From positions 111,793,950 through 111,857,949 of the forward strand of contig OX352773.1 in NCBI GenBank assembly GCA_947095535.1: a DNA stretch of 64,000 bases. Direction: 5' to 3'. How positions within the stretch are numbered: the stretch's first letter is position 1; every line of letters begins with the position of its first letter. Of this stretch, positions 1 through 12,191 are shown in pieces. Position numbers and translations under genes: made by a program. The notes beneath the pieces were generated by a model. The model did not search any database. It was not told where the DNA came from and was given only the letters and a program-made list of their open reading frames with translations. The DNA is from Poecilobothrus nobilitatus. Its lineage: Eukaryota; Arthropoda; Insecta; Diptera; Dolichopodidae.

Positions 1-1005
1 TACGCGAGTTAAAAATCCTGACATTTTTCTTGTTGAAAAAATATTGAAAAGAAAAGGAAATCAAGTTTTTGTTAAATAGTTAAGTTTTGATAAAGATCAA
101 AATTCTTGGGTAAATAAAAACGATATTATATGAAACTAATTTGCTTTTTTATTTTTACAATTAATTATTAAATTTTTTTGCACATTTATAGTTTTCAATA
201 ACATATCTCAAATTTGCATAATACATAAAACTAAGATACAATATTAAGGTCAATACCTGCATTTATTTATCTTATAAATAAGTACTGTATCTTGGTGTTA
301 AAAAAGCTTTCAAACTAGCATTTTAATAAGGCAAAAAAAAAACTAAAAACTGCACCTCATTTTTTTTGTACTTGCTCTTGATTTTCGTTCTACAATAACA
401 AGTAATTATAAATCAATAAATACAACTTTTTTCTTTTCTTTTTTTTTTTTTTTACTTTAAATTAAATTAATAATTTAAAAAAAAAAAAACTAAAAACTAC
501 ACCTCATTTTTCTACACCTGTTCTTAAATTTTCGTTCTACAATAACATGTACTTATAAATCAACTTTTTCTATCTTTCTAATACAACTTTTTAATTAATT
601 TAATACAACTTTTTTTTCTTTTTTTTCACGATTTTATACATACAACCTTTACTTTAAATTACTTTAAACTAAGAAACAATATCAAGGCCAATAACTACAT
701 TTTATTTATCTTATAAATAACAATTGTATTTTTGTAATAAAAATATAGATAAGAATTAGTACACACAAACAAAGAGCAATTATTGTAAAGATAGTTCATC
801 AATAGTAAGAAAATTCAGAAATAATAATTTATTTATAATTTTACCCCTTAAGTTATATCTTTTTTCTACTACCACTACAGCAGCTTTGTAGAAAAGCTTT
901 TCAGTAGAAACAGACATTGAAAGAATGCCAAGATATTATTATAAAAAATAATTTATCTGTCAACTGATATTTTTGAAAAATTTTGGTATTAATATGATTT
1001 GCCAA
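1..1005. other. AT-rich DNA with diverged direct repeats
   Basis: I see no gene here. Two stretches occur twice in direct orientation: about 221-296 resembles 664-739 (shared core ATTTATTTATCTTATAAATA), and about 338-440 resembles 481-575 (shared core TTTTCGTTCTACAATAACA). This looks like an old, partly decayed local duplication. Long A and T runs make short open frames meaningless. Confidence 0.6.
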
Positions 1006-1240
1006 GTAAAGAATTTTCTAATTTGAGTGATATGACTTCTAAGTGACGTTTCGGCCATTTGTAGTATGTCATGATCTGTCATTTTTTTTTTCATTGTATT
1101 CAGTAATGTTTACAATTTCATCACTTTCATCTGAGTGGTGCGGTAAATAAACAAAACTGCTTTAAATATCTTTGAATCAAACATAATGACATCTTTCTGC
1201 GACAATCCGAAAATTCGAAGGTATTTAAAATTAAAGATCT
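1006..1240 (+). mobile_element. Left end of mariner/Tc1-type element
   Basis: The stretch AATTTGAGTGATATGA at about 1019-1034 is the reverse complement of a stretch near 6065-6080, just past the transposase remnant at 5415-5958. Including neighbouring bases the two ends form an imperfect terminal inverted repeat of roughly 25-30 bp. This marks the left end of the element whose right half lies beyond the inserted non-LTR element. No convincing transposase N-terminus is visible between here and the insertion, so the DNA-binding domain and first catalytic Asp appear lost. Confidence 0.6.
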
Positions 1241-2160
1241 CAACGATATTAATTTTATTAAATTTAAACTATTGATTAATAAAAGTTTAAATAAGAATTA
1301 CAAATGCAAGCAATTACAAATTATTTTGAAAACAACTCTTTATTTTTCTTTTAAAAACTTTACAATAATTCGATATCATTTATTTACTTTGATATCATTT
1401 TTCTCTAATTACAAAATTTTTTATTTTTCATCTTACATAACCTACAAAAATTTAAATCATTATATTTTCATTTTATTGCATTTACTATTTTTAAGTACAT
1501 TTACAATATTTTTATACATTATTAATTTCGTGTATTTTTGAACATTTTTTTTATTTTTACACATTAACTATATTTTCAACCAACTTTATTTTTAAATTCA
1601 TAATATTTAATATTTCAAAAAAAAATCAAAACATACAATTGTTATTTACACTTTTAACTTTTTATCTGGACATTTACATATGTACTTAATTTTTTTAATT
1701 TTTTTTATATTACTTAACCTATAAAAACTTGGGAGTTCACTATACCAAATATTTTAGATTATTTACTTTTTAAAATTTAAATTTACATTTGCTTTAATTA
1801 ATTACTTATATTATTTTTGTTTTTTTTATATTTTTTTTTGTATTTTTTTACATTTTAATTACACACTCTTATTTAAATTCTTATATATTACATGTTACTA
1901 TACATATATACATTACATATTCTTTTTTACACCACATTTTTATTTAAACTTAATTTTTAATACTTTTATTATTTTATATTATATACTAGTAATCATACAT
2001 GCTACTACTAACTATTATTATATTATATACACTATATTTATTCTCCAGTTTAAAATATTTCCTCCTGATTTTTTTTAATTACATACGAATAATATTTAGA
2101 ACGAATTTAAAACATTTCTTTTTGATGTTTATTTACATACTAATAATATTTACTAGCACG
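1241..2160. other. T-rich noncoding stretch
   Basis: Very T-rich DNA between the mariner left end and the first recognisable non-LTR coding sequence. It may be the 5' part of the non-LTR element or another unrecognised insertion. The open frames here are hydrophobic low-complexity translations of T-rich DNA and I do not regard them as genes. Confidence 0.5.
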
Positions 2161-3231
2161 ATAAATAATTATGACAAATCAGTATCAGCTGATCATGTTA
2201 ATGTATATGTAACAAAATTTATTTTCTCTGGACAGTTAATCAAAAAACTTTTTATTTTCTCTTCTATCTCAATGCTTTCTAACGAGACAGAAAACATTGA
2301 AAACAATTTAAGGGTGGCATACTAAATAGATTATGATAATATTTCAATGAGTACTAAATATAGGGATAATCTCAATATTTTGTATTTAAATATTCAAAGT
2401 CTACGAAATAAACTTGGTCAAGTAAAAACACTAATAAAAAGTTTTAATTGTGAAGTACACGATGTGGTATTAACTGAAATATGGATAATTGATTCTGGAA
2501 AAAAAATTTTTAATATACCAGGATATGATGAACCATATGTTGCCACCCGTGATGACTCATATGGAGGTATGGCTATATACATAAAAAATAATATTGTACA
2601 TAATTTTATTTTTAACGAGTAGTTTGAATATACTAATATACTAGGAGTAAAATTAGTAACAGAAAATATTAACATTATAGGTATGTATAGATCTCACCAT
2701 ACGAGTATTAAAAATTTTATTAATAAACTTGATGAGCTAACATATAAGTATAAAAGATCTATTGTAATAGGCGATATGAACCTTAATTTAATAAATATTG
2801 GTAACCCTGAGATTCAATCGTATTATAGTATGTTTTTAAGTAATGGCTTCTTAATTTGTAACAAAATCTCAGAAGAGTATGCAACCAGGATCGGTAATAG
2901 CTCTAAAACAATTATAAATCATTTTGTTACAGATATTTTCGATAACAAATATTTCTTTCACGTGTTAGACACTGATTTGTCGGACCATCAAATGTTTTTT
3001 ATTAGCTCCATTCGAAAACCGGTAATAACTAATAAAAATCAATATAAAACTATTTTGAATTACTCAAATATTAGTCGTAATAATATTTGGGCGAACCTTG
3101 ATTCATATGATAATTTTGATGAGGTCATCGATAAATTGAGTTTTCTAGTAAAAGACAATACTCAGCATATCGAAATAAAAATGATTAGACAAAAAAAAAC
3201 GGAATGGTTAACGAAGATATTTTTAGATTAA
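2161..3231 (+). pseudogene. Non-LTR retrotransposon endonuclease (CR1/Jockey group), broken
   Basis: This is the endonuclease/exonuclease/phosphatase-like domain that nicks target DNA for target-primed reverse transcription. The frame starting at 2347 opens with LYLNIQSLRNK, the first conserved block; then come GGMAIYIKNN, IVIGDMNLNL (the GDxN block) and LSDHQMFF (the SDH catalytic block). One frame runs from about 2160 to 3231 but is cut by stops at 2323-2325 and 2620-2622, so it cannot make a full protein. The reverse transcriptase follows in another frame, overlapping slightly at 3204-3231 after an A-run, where a frameshift probably occurred. Assignment to the CR1/Jockey group rests on block spacing and on the C-terminal region further on. 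Confidence 0.85.
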
Positions 3232-4651
3232 TGAAAATTAGAGATTCTTTTTACAAATATAGGAAAAAATATCCAAATGATCTTCATGTTAGAAATCTGT
3301 ACGCTCATTATAGGAATAAGGTTAAAAAATTAGTAACCGAAGCAAAAAAAAAATATTATTCTGATAAATTATTACAACAAAAAAGCAACACGGGAAAACT
3401 ATGGCATTTATATAAACAAGTTATGTTTAACTCCGATAGCGTTGACTCTAAAAATAAAATCAAATGTATTTGTCAGAATAATAAAATGCTAGAGAATGAA
3501 AATTATATTTCGGAAGCTTTTAATAACTATTTTATTAATGTTACTAAGGAAATTAATATATCGAATCAAAATATTGACTACTCCTACTTAAATCTATTCG
3601 GTCGCAACACCCTCTCTAACTTCCATTTAAACCCAACCAATGAAGACGAAGTCAGATTAATAATGAATTCATTAAATGTTTCGGCAGCCACAGGATATGA
3701 TAATATCTCAACAAAGTTTATTAGAAAATTTTCTGATCAACTGACTCCGATATTAGTAAACTTCATAAACAAATCATTTCAAACTGGCATTTTCCCAGAA
3801 AAACTTAAAACAGCCATTGTAATTCCAATCTTCAAAAATGGTAGCAAAACTAGTTGTTCAAATTACCGGCCTATATCTATCCTGTCAGCTTTCTCAAAAA
3901 TATTTGAAATTATTGTTAAAAACCGACGAAATGACTTTATGTATAATAATGGTATCTTAAGCTAGGAGCAGTATGGGTTTGAAAAGACATCCAACACTAC
4001 TGCTGCTTGTCTCAGTTTAACGGATTTTATTTCAAAAAATAGAGACATGGGAAAATATGTATGCTGCATTTTTTTAGACTTACAAAAAGCCTTCGATTGT
4101 GTAGATTATGTTGTTTTATTATTTATTGAAAATCTAAATTTTACAAATATTCACTTAAAGTATTTTAAATCATATCTGCGCAATCGAAAACAAATAGTTC
4201 GTATAGAAGACTTTTGTAGCTCGGAAAAGTATATTGTAAAAGGTGTTCCCCAAGGCTCCATTCTAGGGCAAGACCTCTTCAAGATTTACATTGATGAATT
4301 AACTCGTCTGAATCTAAAAGGCAGTTTACAACTACAGATGATTCTGTTCTTAAATATGCTGAAAGTAATGAAATGGATTTAAACTCGGCAATTCAAAATG
4401 ATCTTGATACTATTTATGAATGGTTATTTAAGAACCGCCTCAGTTTGAATATAGCTAAAACTAAAATAATATTTTTCGAGCACAGATCTCTAACTACAAG
4501 ACCAAACCTTCAGCATAGAAATGGTATAATAGAAGTTGTACAAAGTTTTAATTACTTGGGATTAATATTAGATGCTAAACTTAATTGGAGTAATCATTTA
4601 CAATGTATAATAAAAAATTTGCACCGTACATCTTTATTATGCGTAGACTAA
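3204..4651 (+). pseudogene. Non-LTR reverse transcriptase, broken
   Basis: Reverse transcriptase domain of the same element. Motifs in order: AATGYDNIS, AIVIPIFKNGS, NYRPISILS, FLDLQKAFDCVDY (the block with the first catalytic Asp), GVPQGSILG, then a frameshift, then TTDDS where the family usually has (Y/F)ADDS, and FNYLGLILDAKLNW. There is a stop at 3963-3965 and a change of frame between about 4320 and 4382, directly before the catalytic DD pair. The two residues ahead of the pair are Thr-Thr, so the usual aromatic residue is missing. The enzyme is certainly dead. A further change of frame or small deletion follows at 4649-4789. Confidence 0.9.
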
Positions 4652-4759
4652 GAAACTATGTATTAGTTATTAGTAATCGCTTTATTCAATTTCGTTTTAT
4701 ACGTATCGCTTTATACAATTTATTCTACGTATATAAAATCACATATTTGCTATCTCAAT

Positions 4760-5413
4760 CCCATTTGGAATAGGGCTTCGCACGTATGCATGAATAAACT
4801 AGAGATACTACACAAAAAAAGTATTAAAATTATTCGTCAACTCGCTATAAGACATCCGACGAGGATGTTATATACTAGACAGTATATTAGTCTTATAGAT
4901 ATAGGTAAATTTGAGCTCTATGTACTTGCTTTTAAAATAATAAACAACCAAATAAAACACAATTTTATTTTAAATAGAAGAATAGAACTACATAATCACA
5001 ACACGCGTAACAAAACAAACTTCTACTTATCGTTGTTTAGAACTAATAATCAAAATAACAACTGCCTATTCCATTGTTTAAAGGTGTATAATGACCTGCC
5101 AAAAAGTTTTAAATCTATTAATAATATATTAGAATTTAAATGTAAAATTAAACGTATGATATCAACTGTAAATTAATTAATAAAGATCAAACATATCAAT
5201 AATAAATGTAATAAAGTTTATTTAAGTCTAACAAATTAAATATAAGCAAGAAAAAAAAAAAACATTTAAACAATAAAAAACAATAATTTTATAGTAAATT
5301 ATGAGGGTCTTATTAGCTCTAGCTAAGGCCTTAAACATAAAAAAATCCTATTTGTTAAATATACTTATCTTTGTAACAATATGTATTTAAATTTTAATAA
5401 AGAAAAAAAAAAA
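4760..5413 (+). pseudogene. Non-LTR C-terminal region, 3' UTR and poly(A) tail
   Basis: The frame at 4790-5176 reads LEILHKKSIKIIRQL and later HNHNTRNKTNF, the C-terminal region usual in CR1-like reverse transcriptases (the HxxNTR block). A 3' UTR of about 230 bp follows and ends in AATAAAG plus 11 A residues at 5403-5413. The next base belongs to a mariner-type transposase frame, so 5413 is the 3' end of this insertion. Confidence 0.8.
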
Positions 5414-6095
5414 CTGTCGATTCTGGTGTGAAGAAAATCCACAAATTATTCATGAACAACCACTACATTCACCTAAATTGACAGACTGGTGTGGTTTTTG
5501 GTCTGGTGGAATCATCGCTGCGTACTTCCTTCGAAATGAAGCTGGTAACACCGTTACTGTCAATGGAGAGCGGTATAGATCGATGACAACCAACTTTTTA
5601 TGGCCGAAATTGGAAGAAGTTGATCATGACAACATCTGGTTCCAACAAGACGAGGCTACGTGCCACACAGCACGTGCAACAACCGAATTATTGCGAGAAA
5701 AGTTCGGAGATTCGATTATTTCAAGAAATTGTGACATTGAATGGCCTCCAAGATGATTTTGATTTAACACCAATAGACTATTTCTTGTGGGATTATTTGA
5801 AGTCATTGGTCTTTAGCAATAAACCAGACTCTCTTCTAGCTTTAGAAGTCAATAGTAAACGTGCTATTCATGACATACGACTGGATTTAGTGGGAAAATG
5901 CTCGAAAATTTGGTTCATCGAATTCGTTCCTGCAAAAGAAGTCGTGGAGACCATTTGAATGACGTTTTATTCAGAACTTAATTGTATCGATTGCACTTCA
6001 CATTAAATAAAAAACATTTGAATTCCCTTAACAATTAGTGTGTTTTTTTTTTAAAAGCAATCATATCACTCAAATTGAAAAACCTTTTATATCGA
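5414..6095 (+). pseudogene. Mariner/Tc1-type transposase C-terminal half and right TIR
   Basis: The frame beginning at 5415 reads CRFWCEENPQ, then KLTDWCGFWSGG, WFQQDEATCHTA (the block with the second catalytic Asp) and WPPR. After a frameshift near 5750 it goes on in another frame with DLTPIDYFLWDYLKSL, which holds the third acidic residue. This is the DDE/D superfamily nuclease that cuts and joins transposon ends; only about the last 45% remains. The element ends near 6090: about 6060-6095 matches, in inverse, the left end near 1006-1035. A CR1-like element sits between the halves. The frameshift and the missing N-terminal part make it inactive. Confidence 0.88.
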
Positions 6096-7170
6096 TAATA
6101 TCGATTTTATCTGTCACCATATATATCGATTTATTATCGAAAATAAATTAAAAATATCATCCAGATGGCGATTAATATCGCCGTTCACTAGTACATACGA
6201 CGCTATATACTTGTATATATATTTATAGTCTTATTATTAATCAATATCGTATATTAATCATTCAAATTACATATACGATATGTACATAAAGAAAATATAT
6301 ATATATGTACACTATACAGGATGTCCGGAATCAAGGTCACGAACAACGGAGGTGATAAAGAAGTTCATAACAAGCAAAAAATTGTTGTGGAAGAGGGGTC
6401 TATTTCTAACTGTTGCCGATATAACGGTCTTCAAAGTAATTTCGTTCACTTTTTAAAGAAGGAATAACATCGTTGCCCCTGCGTAACATAGAAGATTAGT
6501 TTAAGTATCGGTAGCCAGCTGAAGTTATGGGCTTTCACACTAATATTCCAACTTTTATTTATCTTTCATAGCTCAAAAGTTACATATTGCAGTTATATAT
6601 TTGAGTTATATACTGCATTTTAAATACGAAAAATATTGATATTTTTTACTGTTTTTATAAAATAACTGTAATTTCTGCATAAAAAACCGTTAATAATGTA
6701 TCAATTTTATTTCACTTTCGAAATCACCTAATCCCCAGCTTCACTATACGTCCACACATTTTCTCTTATCTTTTACCGTTTTCGAGATAATTATCTAAAT
6801 AAACCCTTTAAGATATCATTTCTCTACTTAAAACGATGTAGGACTTTTGAGATGAAATGTTAGTTTTTTTTTTTTTTCTTTTTTTTCTTTATTTCAAAAA
6901 CTTATAAATAAATTTTACAATAGATTTATATATATATACATTTTAGTTTGCTTATTTATTTGTAACAAAATTTAGAGTATTTTAATTTTCAATTAAAAAT
7001 TCAATAAAATTTAAAACAACAAACAATAAAAAAAAAAACATTTAGAAAAATAATAAAAAAAAAAAAAAACAAGCAAGAAAAAGAAACCTTTATAAAAAAA
7101 AAGAAACACTATAATACATGTGTACGAAAAACAAGTTATGTATTAAAATATTAAAATATTTGATAAACAA
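6096..7170. other. Intergenic or intronic AT-rich DNA
   Basis: No gene seen. About 6318-6545 is more complex than its surroundings and starts with ACAGGATGTCCGGAATC, which looks like the end of an old transposon, but I cannot name a family. About 6860-7130 consists of T- and A-rich runs. Confidence 0.5.
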
Positions 7171-7194
7171 TAGACACACAGATGATTGGCAAAA

Positions 7195-7498
7195 ATTCTT
7201 GGAAATCAAAACAATAGTTGTTTGATAGCTACCCAAAATTTTGGTCGGAATTCAACCAAAAAAAATTGGGAACTTTGGGAAGTGATCCAAAAATATTTTC
7301 TATAAATTTCAAGACTCAACTTTCTTAGTTTCTGAGACTTCGTACTGACGGTCAGACGGACGGACGCGCAAAGCTAAATCGCCTAATTTTTCGATGCTGA
7401 TCCGATTCATACATTTGAGTATATATCTATCGGGCTTATTTCCAGGTGTTAAAACGGAGGAGAATTTTTAATATACTCGAGACTATCGTACGGATACA
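7195..7498 (-). repeat. GTCY-tract repeat fragment (mini-me/DINE-like)
   Basis: Read on the minus strand it starts with ATCCGTACGATAG at 7498, passes a conserved core and a (GTCC/GTCT)n tract (GACGGACGGACG on the plus strand, about 7350-7366), then matches the block CTAAGAAAG...CTTGAAATTT also found at 49307-49340 and in the other copies. It belongs to the repeat family seen near 27.3, 30.1, 42.5, 49.1, 54.3 and 60.2 kb. The layout of TA-rich stretch, core, then GTCY tract is that described for dipteran mini-me elements. Confidence 0.65.
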
Positions 7499-8431
7499 AA
7501 AAGATAGAAAAAATTAACATGAAAATACAAAAAATATGTATGCATTTTGAAGTATTAAATTTATGCACTTCTGGTGTTCTTTGCAATAAGCTTCGAGGTA
7601 TACTTTACTTCAGATACATTGTCCGATTGACTTGAAATTTTATATAACGGTACCTAGTGACGTCACCTATATTTCATAGAATAACATTTTTGACGGAAAG
7701 TTCAAAATCAAATTGATTGTTTTAAAATTTTCCTAACATTTTGCAGTATTTTACTGCAACCGGTATATTTTCGTCTACGATAGTATACAGAAACCAATTT
7801 TTTACAACATTGTGATGGTGCTACAGTTTCTGAGATACTGCAGTTCAAACATAAAATCATTGTATGAAAAAGAAATTTCTCTAGGCTTTCTAGAAACCAC
7901 TATACTTTATAAATTTTCAAAGATACCCTATATTATTTTTATACTGTTAGAAAGGCATCTTTACACTCTTTCCAACGGTAATATAATAAGTATGGTACAA
8001 CATGATAAGTACACAACAAATGAAAGAAATGCGAAATTGAAACAACAATTTTAATAAAAAATGCAATTTCATACTTTACATGGTTAAATAACGAAAAATA
8101 TCTCAAACATTTTTAGATCAATAAAAACAGTTGTACTTTCAAATCATAGGTCTGTAAATAACCCTTAAATGATATTGTTATAATTAGTACAGGTTGTCTC
8201 ATTTGCGTACAGAGTGCTTAAAACAATAAAAAAAAATTTTTAATTTGCAATTTTTTCTATATTTCATTTTAATATTAAATACCTGTACTTTTTTTGTGAA
8301 CAAATTTCTCCCTTTCTTCCTCTTTCTATGAAACTCTCATTGGTTACTTTGGTCCTTTTTGTTTTTGAGTTATGGTAAAATGTTTTTGAGTTCTAAATAA
8401 AAAAAAAATAAAAAATTTAATAAATTCTTAC
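7499..8431. other. Degenerate repeat DNA, no gene
   Basis: About 7560-7750 resembles the body of the GTCY repeat family (for example a block ending GACTTGAAATTTTATATAAC). The open frame at 7812-8054 has no recognisable domain and I do not call it a gene. Confidence 0.4.
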
Positions 8432-8612
8432 CTCGCGTTGAGTTCCGCGAATATGTGCTGTTCCACCTCTGGCCCATAGTACTGGTATTTGCATTGCATT
8501 TCCAGATAAGGCAACTGCACGTGCTGACTGACCATCTCCTATAACAATAATGCCAACTAAAGGAACATTGTCAATTTGCTGACAAAGATGTGTTAAAACA
8601 TTTACGGAAAAT
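8432..8612 (-). CDS. Host coding exon, NMDA-receptor-2-like N-terminal domain
   Basis: On the minus strand a 181-nt open stretch is flanked by a good acceptor (TAATTTCAG, just above 8612) and a good donor (GAG|GTAAGAA, just below 8432). It gives one leading base and then 60 codons, ending on a codon boundary. The peptide includes LTHLCQQI, VGIIVIGDGQ, IPVLWARGG. From memory of the family this spacing (THxC, then GxxxxxD, then PVLxxxGG) fits the periplasmic-binding-protein-like N-terminal domain of ionotropic glutamate receptors, best the NMDA subunit 2 type. The domain is extracellular and modulates channel gating. Composition and clean splice signals differ sharply from the surrounding TE debris. 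That it is a real exon is likely; the gene name is less sure. Neighbouring exons were not found in the window. Confidence 0.68.
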
Positions 8613-8734
8613 CTGAAATTATAAAAATGCGTTTTAATTGTATGGCCAACTAGTTAGTGATTAAATTGTTGAATTTCAAAATCATGCTTTCAAACCCAGG
8701 TTAGTTCATAACTAATAATAGCTGTTTATACCTT

Positions 8735-8945
8735 TTTTCGTTAAGGTAAAAGTTTTTTCGTTTAATAAAAAGTTTTTCGTTTAATAAAAAGTTTTTGCGT
8801 TTAATAAGAAGTTTTTGCGTTTAAATGCAACTTTTTCGTTTAATAAAAAGTTTTTGCGTTTAAATGCAAGTTTTTCGTTTAACAAAAAGTTTTTGTATTA
8901 AATATGGATTTTGTATTAAATGTGAGTGAAGTGCAAGTATTTTAT
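8735..8945 (+). repeat. Left fold-back-like inverted repeat (short tandem units)
   Basis: Six to eight imperfect tandem copies of a unit close to CGTTTAATAAAAAGTTTTTG, alternating with CGTTTAAATGCAAGTTTTT, then GTATTAAATGTG copies and GAAGTGCAAGTA. The reverse complement of the whole block recurs at about 13975-14147 and 18653-18825. A long terminal inverted repeat built from short tandem units is a feature of fold-back elements. Confidence 0.75.
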
Positions 8946-9361
8946 ATTAAATGTGTAGTTATGTTACATATTAATAAATTTATTAATTACATAATAACTA
9001 AAATATATATGTATACAAATTAATCTTTTATAAATAATATAAATAAAATAAAAAATGATTTTATTCAAATATAATAAAATATTGAGTTTTTATTTAAAGT
9101 GTTGTTATTATAATATCATTTATCAAATTTTTATTAGGAATTTAACTTATATATAATATTATAATAATTTTATTTGGTATTTAAGTTTATAAAATTAATT
9201 CTTAGCGCCCAATGTATTATATATATATTACATATAATGCACCTATATAATGTATATTTCTTTACTTAAATAAATTGTAGATTTTAAAATGAAGAAAAAA
9301 ACACATGCTCTCTTCTAATGCTTTCTTCCTAATTTTAATAAAAAATGGTAAACAAAAACCT
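8946..9361. other. AT-rich spacer present once
   Basis: This stretch follows the left inverted repeat and is not repeated in the later units. The tandem array resumes each time at the sequence that begins at 9362. No gene seen. Confidence 0.5.
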
Positions 9362-9894
9362 GATTATTTAATTTGAATATTATTTTATTCCATTTATTTA
9401 AAAAACTAAAACAATATTTTGTCCAAGTAAGCAAAGATGTGATATTTCAATAACTATGTGATTGCAATCCCATTCACATAAAATTGCCATTTTATAGATG
9501 AAATTAAAGTAAAAATAAATTATTTATTATTATTTATTAGACGATATATTTCTGAAAGTCAAATAATTTATTTAAAATTTGTAAAATCATACAATATATA
9601 ATAATAATAATAAATTTTTTACAATTATTTTACAATAATAATTTTAATATGATAATCATAACTAGTTATGACGTTGCACCATTCCAACTGCTTCGATTGC
9701 TTCCCCCTACGGACGGCCATGAAAATACTTAAAGACAATTTATTTTAATTTATGGTATTTATATTGATGATAATATTATTATTGTATTTATTAATTACAT
9801 TTTGCAAAGAAAAATATAATTAATTCTATATCATTATCTGCCTGGGCTATCGGATATTTACTTATTTATGATAAATAATTGATAAAATTTTAAT

Positions 9895-11840
9895 TTCGTG
9901 AAATTACAGCTGTGATAGTTTCAACTAATCCATCAATGCAAACATTTTTTTTAGAGCTTTTAGTTTTTAATGTTTTAAGATAGTTTAAAATATCCTCTAA
10001 AAACAAAAAAGGAGAATTTTTAATTTTTAATGGTTGTTTGTATGAATTTTTAGTATTAAAATTTGAAGAATTTAAGAATCAATTAAATAATTAAGTTTTA
10101 AAACAAAGTCAGCAGTTGGATTTACTTTATTACTCATTAAATGAAAAAAATTTAGAAAAGTGTTATCTGTTGCTTTTATAGCTGCATATGTACTATGGCT
10201 AAATAATTGAAATTCTAATTTAACTGACATTTTTTGAAACGTATTAGGATTAATGCAACAATTTTCTTGATAATATCACAGCTAATAATTTCATTATTCC
10301 AATTTTCAAAATCAGTTTTTATAAAAGAATTTCTTATAGATTTTACAAGATGCGGCATTTCAAATAACGCATCAATTTATATCCACTCAAATCATAAAAA
10401 ATGTATCTTTCTTATTTACACCAAGTAACTCATAAGTATTTCGATTGGTACTGCATTGATCACAAACAGTTGCTATAATTTTGAAACCTATTTATGTTCC
10501 TTCTTTAATATTTTTAAGTAATAACGGTCTTAATATTTCTCCTTTTAAATTATTTTTAGACAAATTGTAGGCGAATGCATACTTATAATTTTCATACAAA
10601 CCTCGAATCATGAAGAAATATGCTTCAATTGCAAATTTTTGTTTTCTATCACCATCTAAATCTTTCACACCATCTATGCAATCTTTTTTTATATTATAGG
10701 ATGGGTCTTTTCTAATAGACATTTCATCGAATTCTAATAGACATTTCATAAGAACAATCATTTTTGATGTTTCACTCATACTTTTTAATTTATTTTTTAA
10801 ATGATTAATAATTTCACAATTTAATCCTGGTTCAATAAATTTTAATTTAGTCCATGATTTTATTGATGATTTACTTGGTAAATTGACTTTTAAAGTGTTT
10901 ATTATAAATCTATAAGTTGCTGGTGACTTGTAAAATATATTTTGTACAAGGTTTTTTTCTTTTTCGTCAAATCGGTTTTTTTTTTTTAATATTATTCTAG
11001 TAAGTATTTTGCTATTTTGAGAAACATGTTTTAATTTCTTAATTCAATTATTTAAATTCATTTTTTTTTAATTAATATTTTTAGTTGATTTTTTTTATTA
11101 ACTTCTAACCGATTTTGAATTTTAAGCCTTTTGATGGTATTTTTCAATTTTAAATTATTCTTATCTTTATCATGTACCATTTTGCTATACATTTCTAAAG
11201 TTTTCAGCCTATTTACACACCCTTCACATGTTTCGTTCCTGTTATAAAAATTCATGCAATTACACAATAATTTAGTAATTATCAAAAGTTCATTTATATT
11301 TTGCATTTCAGTTTGGATTTTATTTAAATTTTGCATTTCAGTTTGAATTTCATTTAAATTTTGCATTTCAGTTTGAATTTGATTTGAATTTTCTATTTTC
11401 TTCATGTTTTCCATTTGAGTTGGTGCATTATTTTGCCTTAAAAATGCAGAGTTTTGAAAATCTATTTCATTAATATTTTCGTTTTCATTAATATTAAAGT
11501 CACAAATTTCTGGCGAATTCTTTTTTGATTGTTTGCAATGCATTGCGTTAACATTTAAATGCAAAGATGGAATTACCGTTCTCTTCAGTGTTACAGCGCC
11601 ACGATCTTCCGGAGGAAAATGGAGATCACTAACATAACTCCTTAGCAAAAAAAAAGACAATAGATGTGAAATAAATTTGGTTTTAATTCCAAGTAACTTA
11701 TTATAATACTTTTTTTTAGATAAAAACGTTGGGCTAACATTTAGTGCTCTAAGCCATGCACTTTTTCTTTCTTCATTACTTAGCAAAATATAAAAACTTC
11801 TGTCTATGTTTTTATTTAAATTTGAAACACAATTCTTCAC
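9895..11840 (-). pseudogene. P-superfamily transposase A, copy 1, truncated
   Basis: Minus-strand remnant of a P-element-type transposase (THAP DNA-binding finger, coiled coil, RNase H-like catalytic core). 11840-11058: THAP-like block with ERKSAWLRALNV and LKRTVIPSL; the CxxH pair is degraded (VSDLHF). Then three repeats of about 13 residues around IQTEMQNLN, likely coiled coil. About 11061-10492: EFDEMSIRKD, the block with the first catalytic Asp, then IRGLYENYKYAFAY. About 10500-10250: VCDQ and HLVKSIR, the second catalytic block, out of frame. About 10230-9895: C-terminal region, frameshifted. It stops before the block that carries the last acidic residue, so the catalytic set is incomplete. 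Inactive; a truncated DNA-binding product is imaginable but not supported. Confidence 0.82.
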
Positions 11841-12191
11841 CTACAAGTCAAGTATCTTTTATTGTGTTTTTTATACAATGCCATAATAATATTATACATA
11901 ATTAAAATTTTCACAAATATTAAATCTAATCAGAATTTTCACAAATATTATTGGTAATTATAATTTTCACAAATAAAAATTTTTAGTTCTCAAGGAATTT
12001 TCAGTTAAAACACAGAACAAAATTGTAATTGATATTCCATTATAAAGGAATATACAAATATACATTTCAAAATATTTTCATACATTTGAATCATATTGGA
12101 TTGGTATATAAATATACATACTTTATTAACTATAGCTATTTTAGGCTAAAACGAGTAAGAGTGCAGTAGAGTAGACTGTGTCAACTCTGGC

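Noticed and set aside
1272..2325. Two small plus-strand open frames with hydrophobic products
   Set aside because: They are translations of T-rich low-complexity DNA (Phe, Leu, Ile, Tyr only); just the last part near 2160-2325 may belong to the non-LTR frame.
7812..8054. 80-codon frame near the host exon as a further exon or gene
   Set aside because: Opposite strand to the exon, no domain, no splice support and repeat-like surroundings.
8735..8945. Short regular repeats that could suggest a CRISPR array
   Set aside because: Units are contiguous without unique spacers, and an inverse copy exists at 13975; it is a eukaryotic transposon end.
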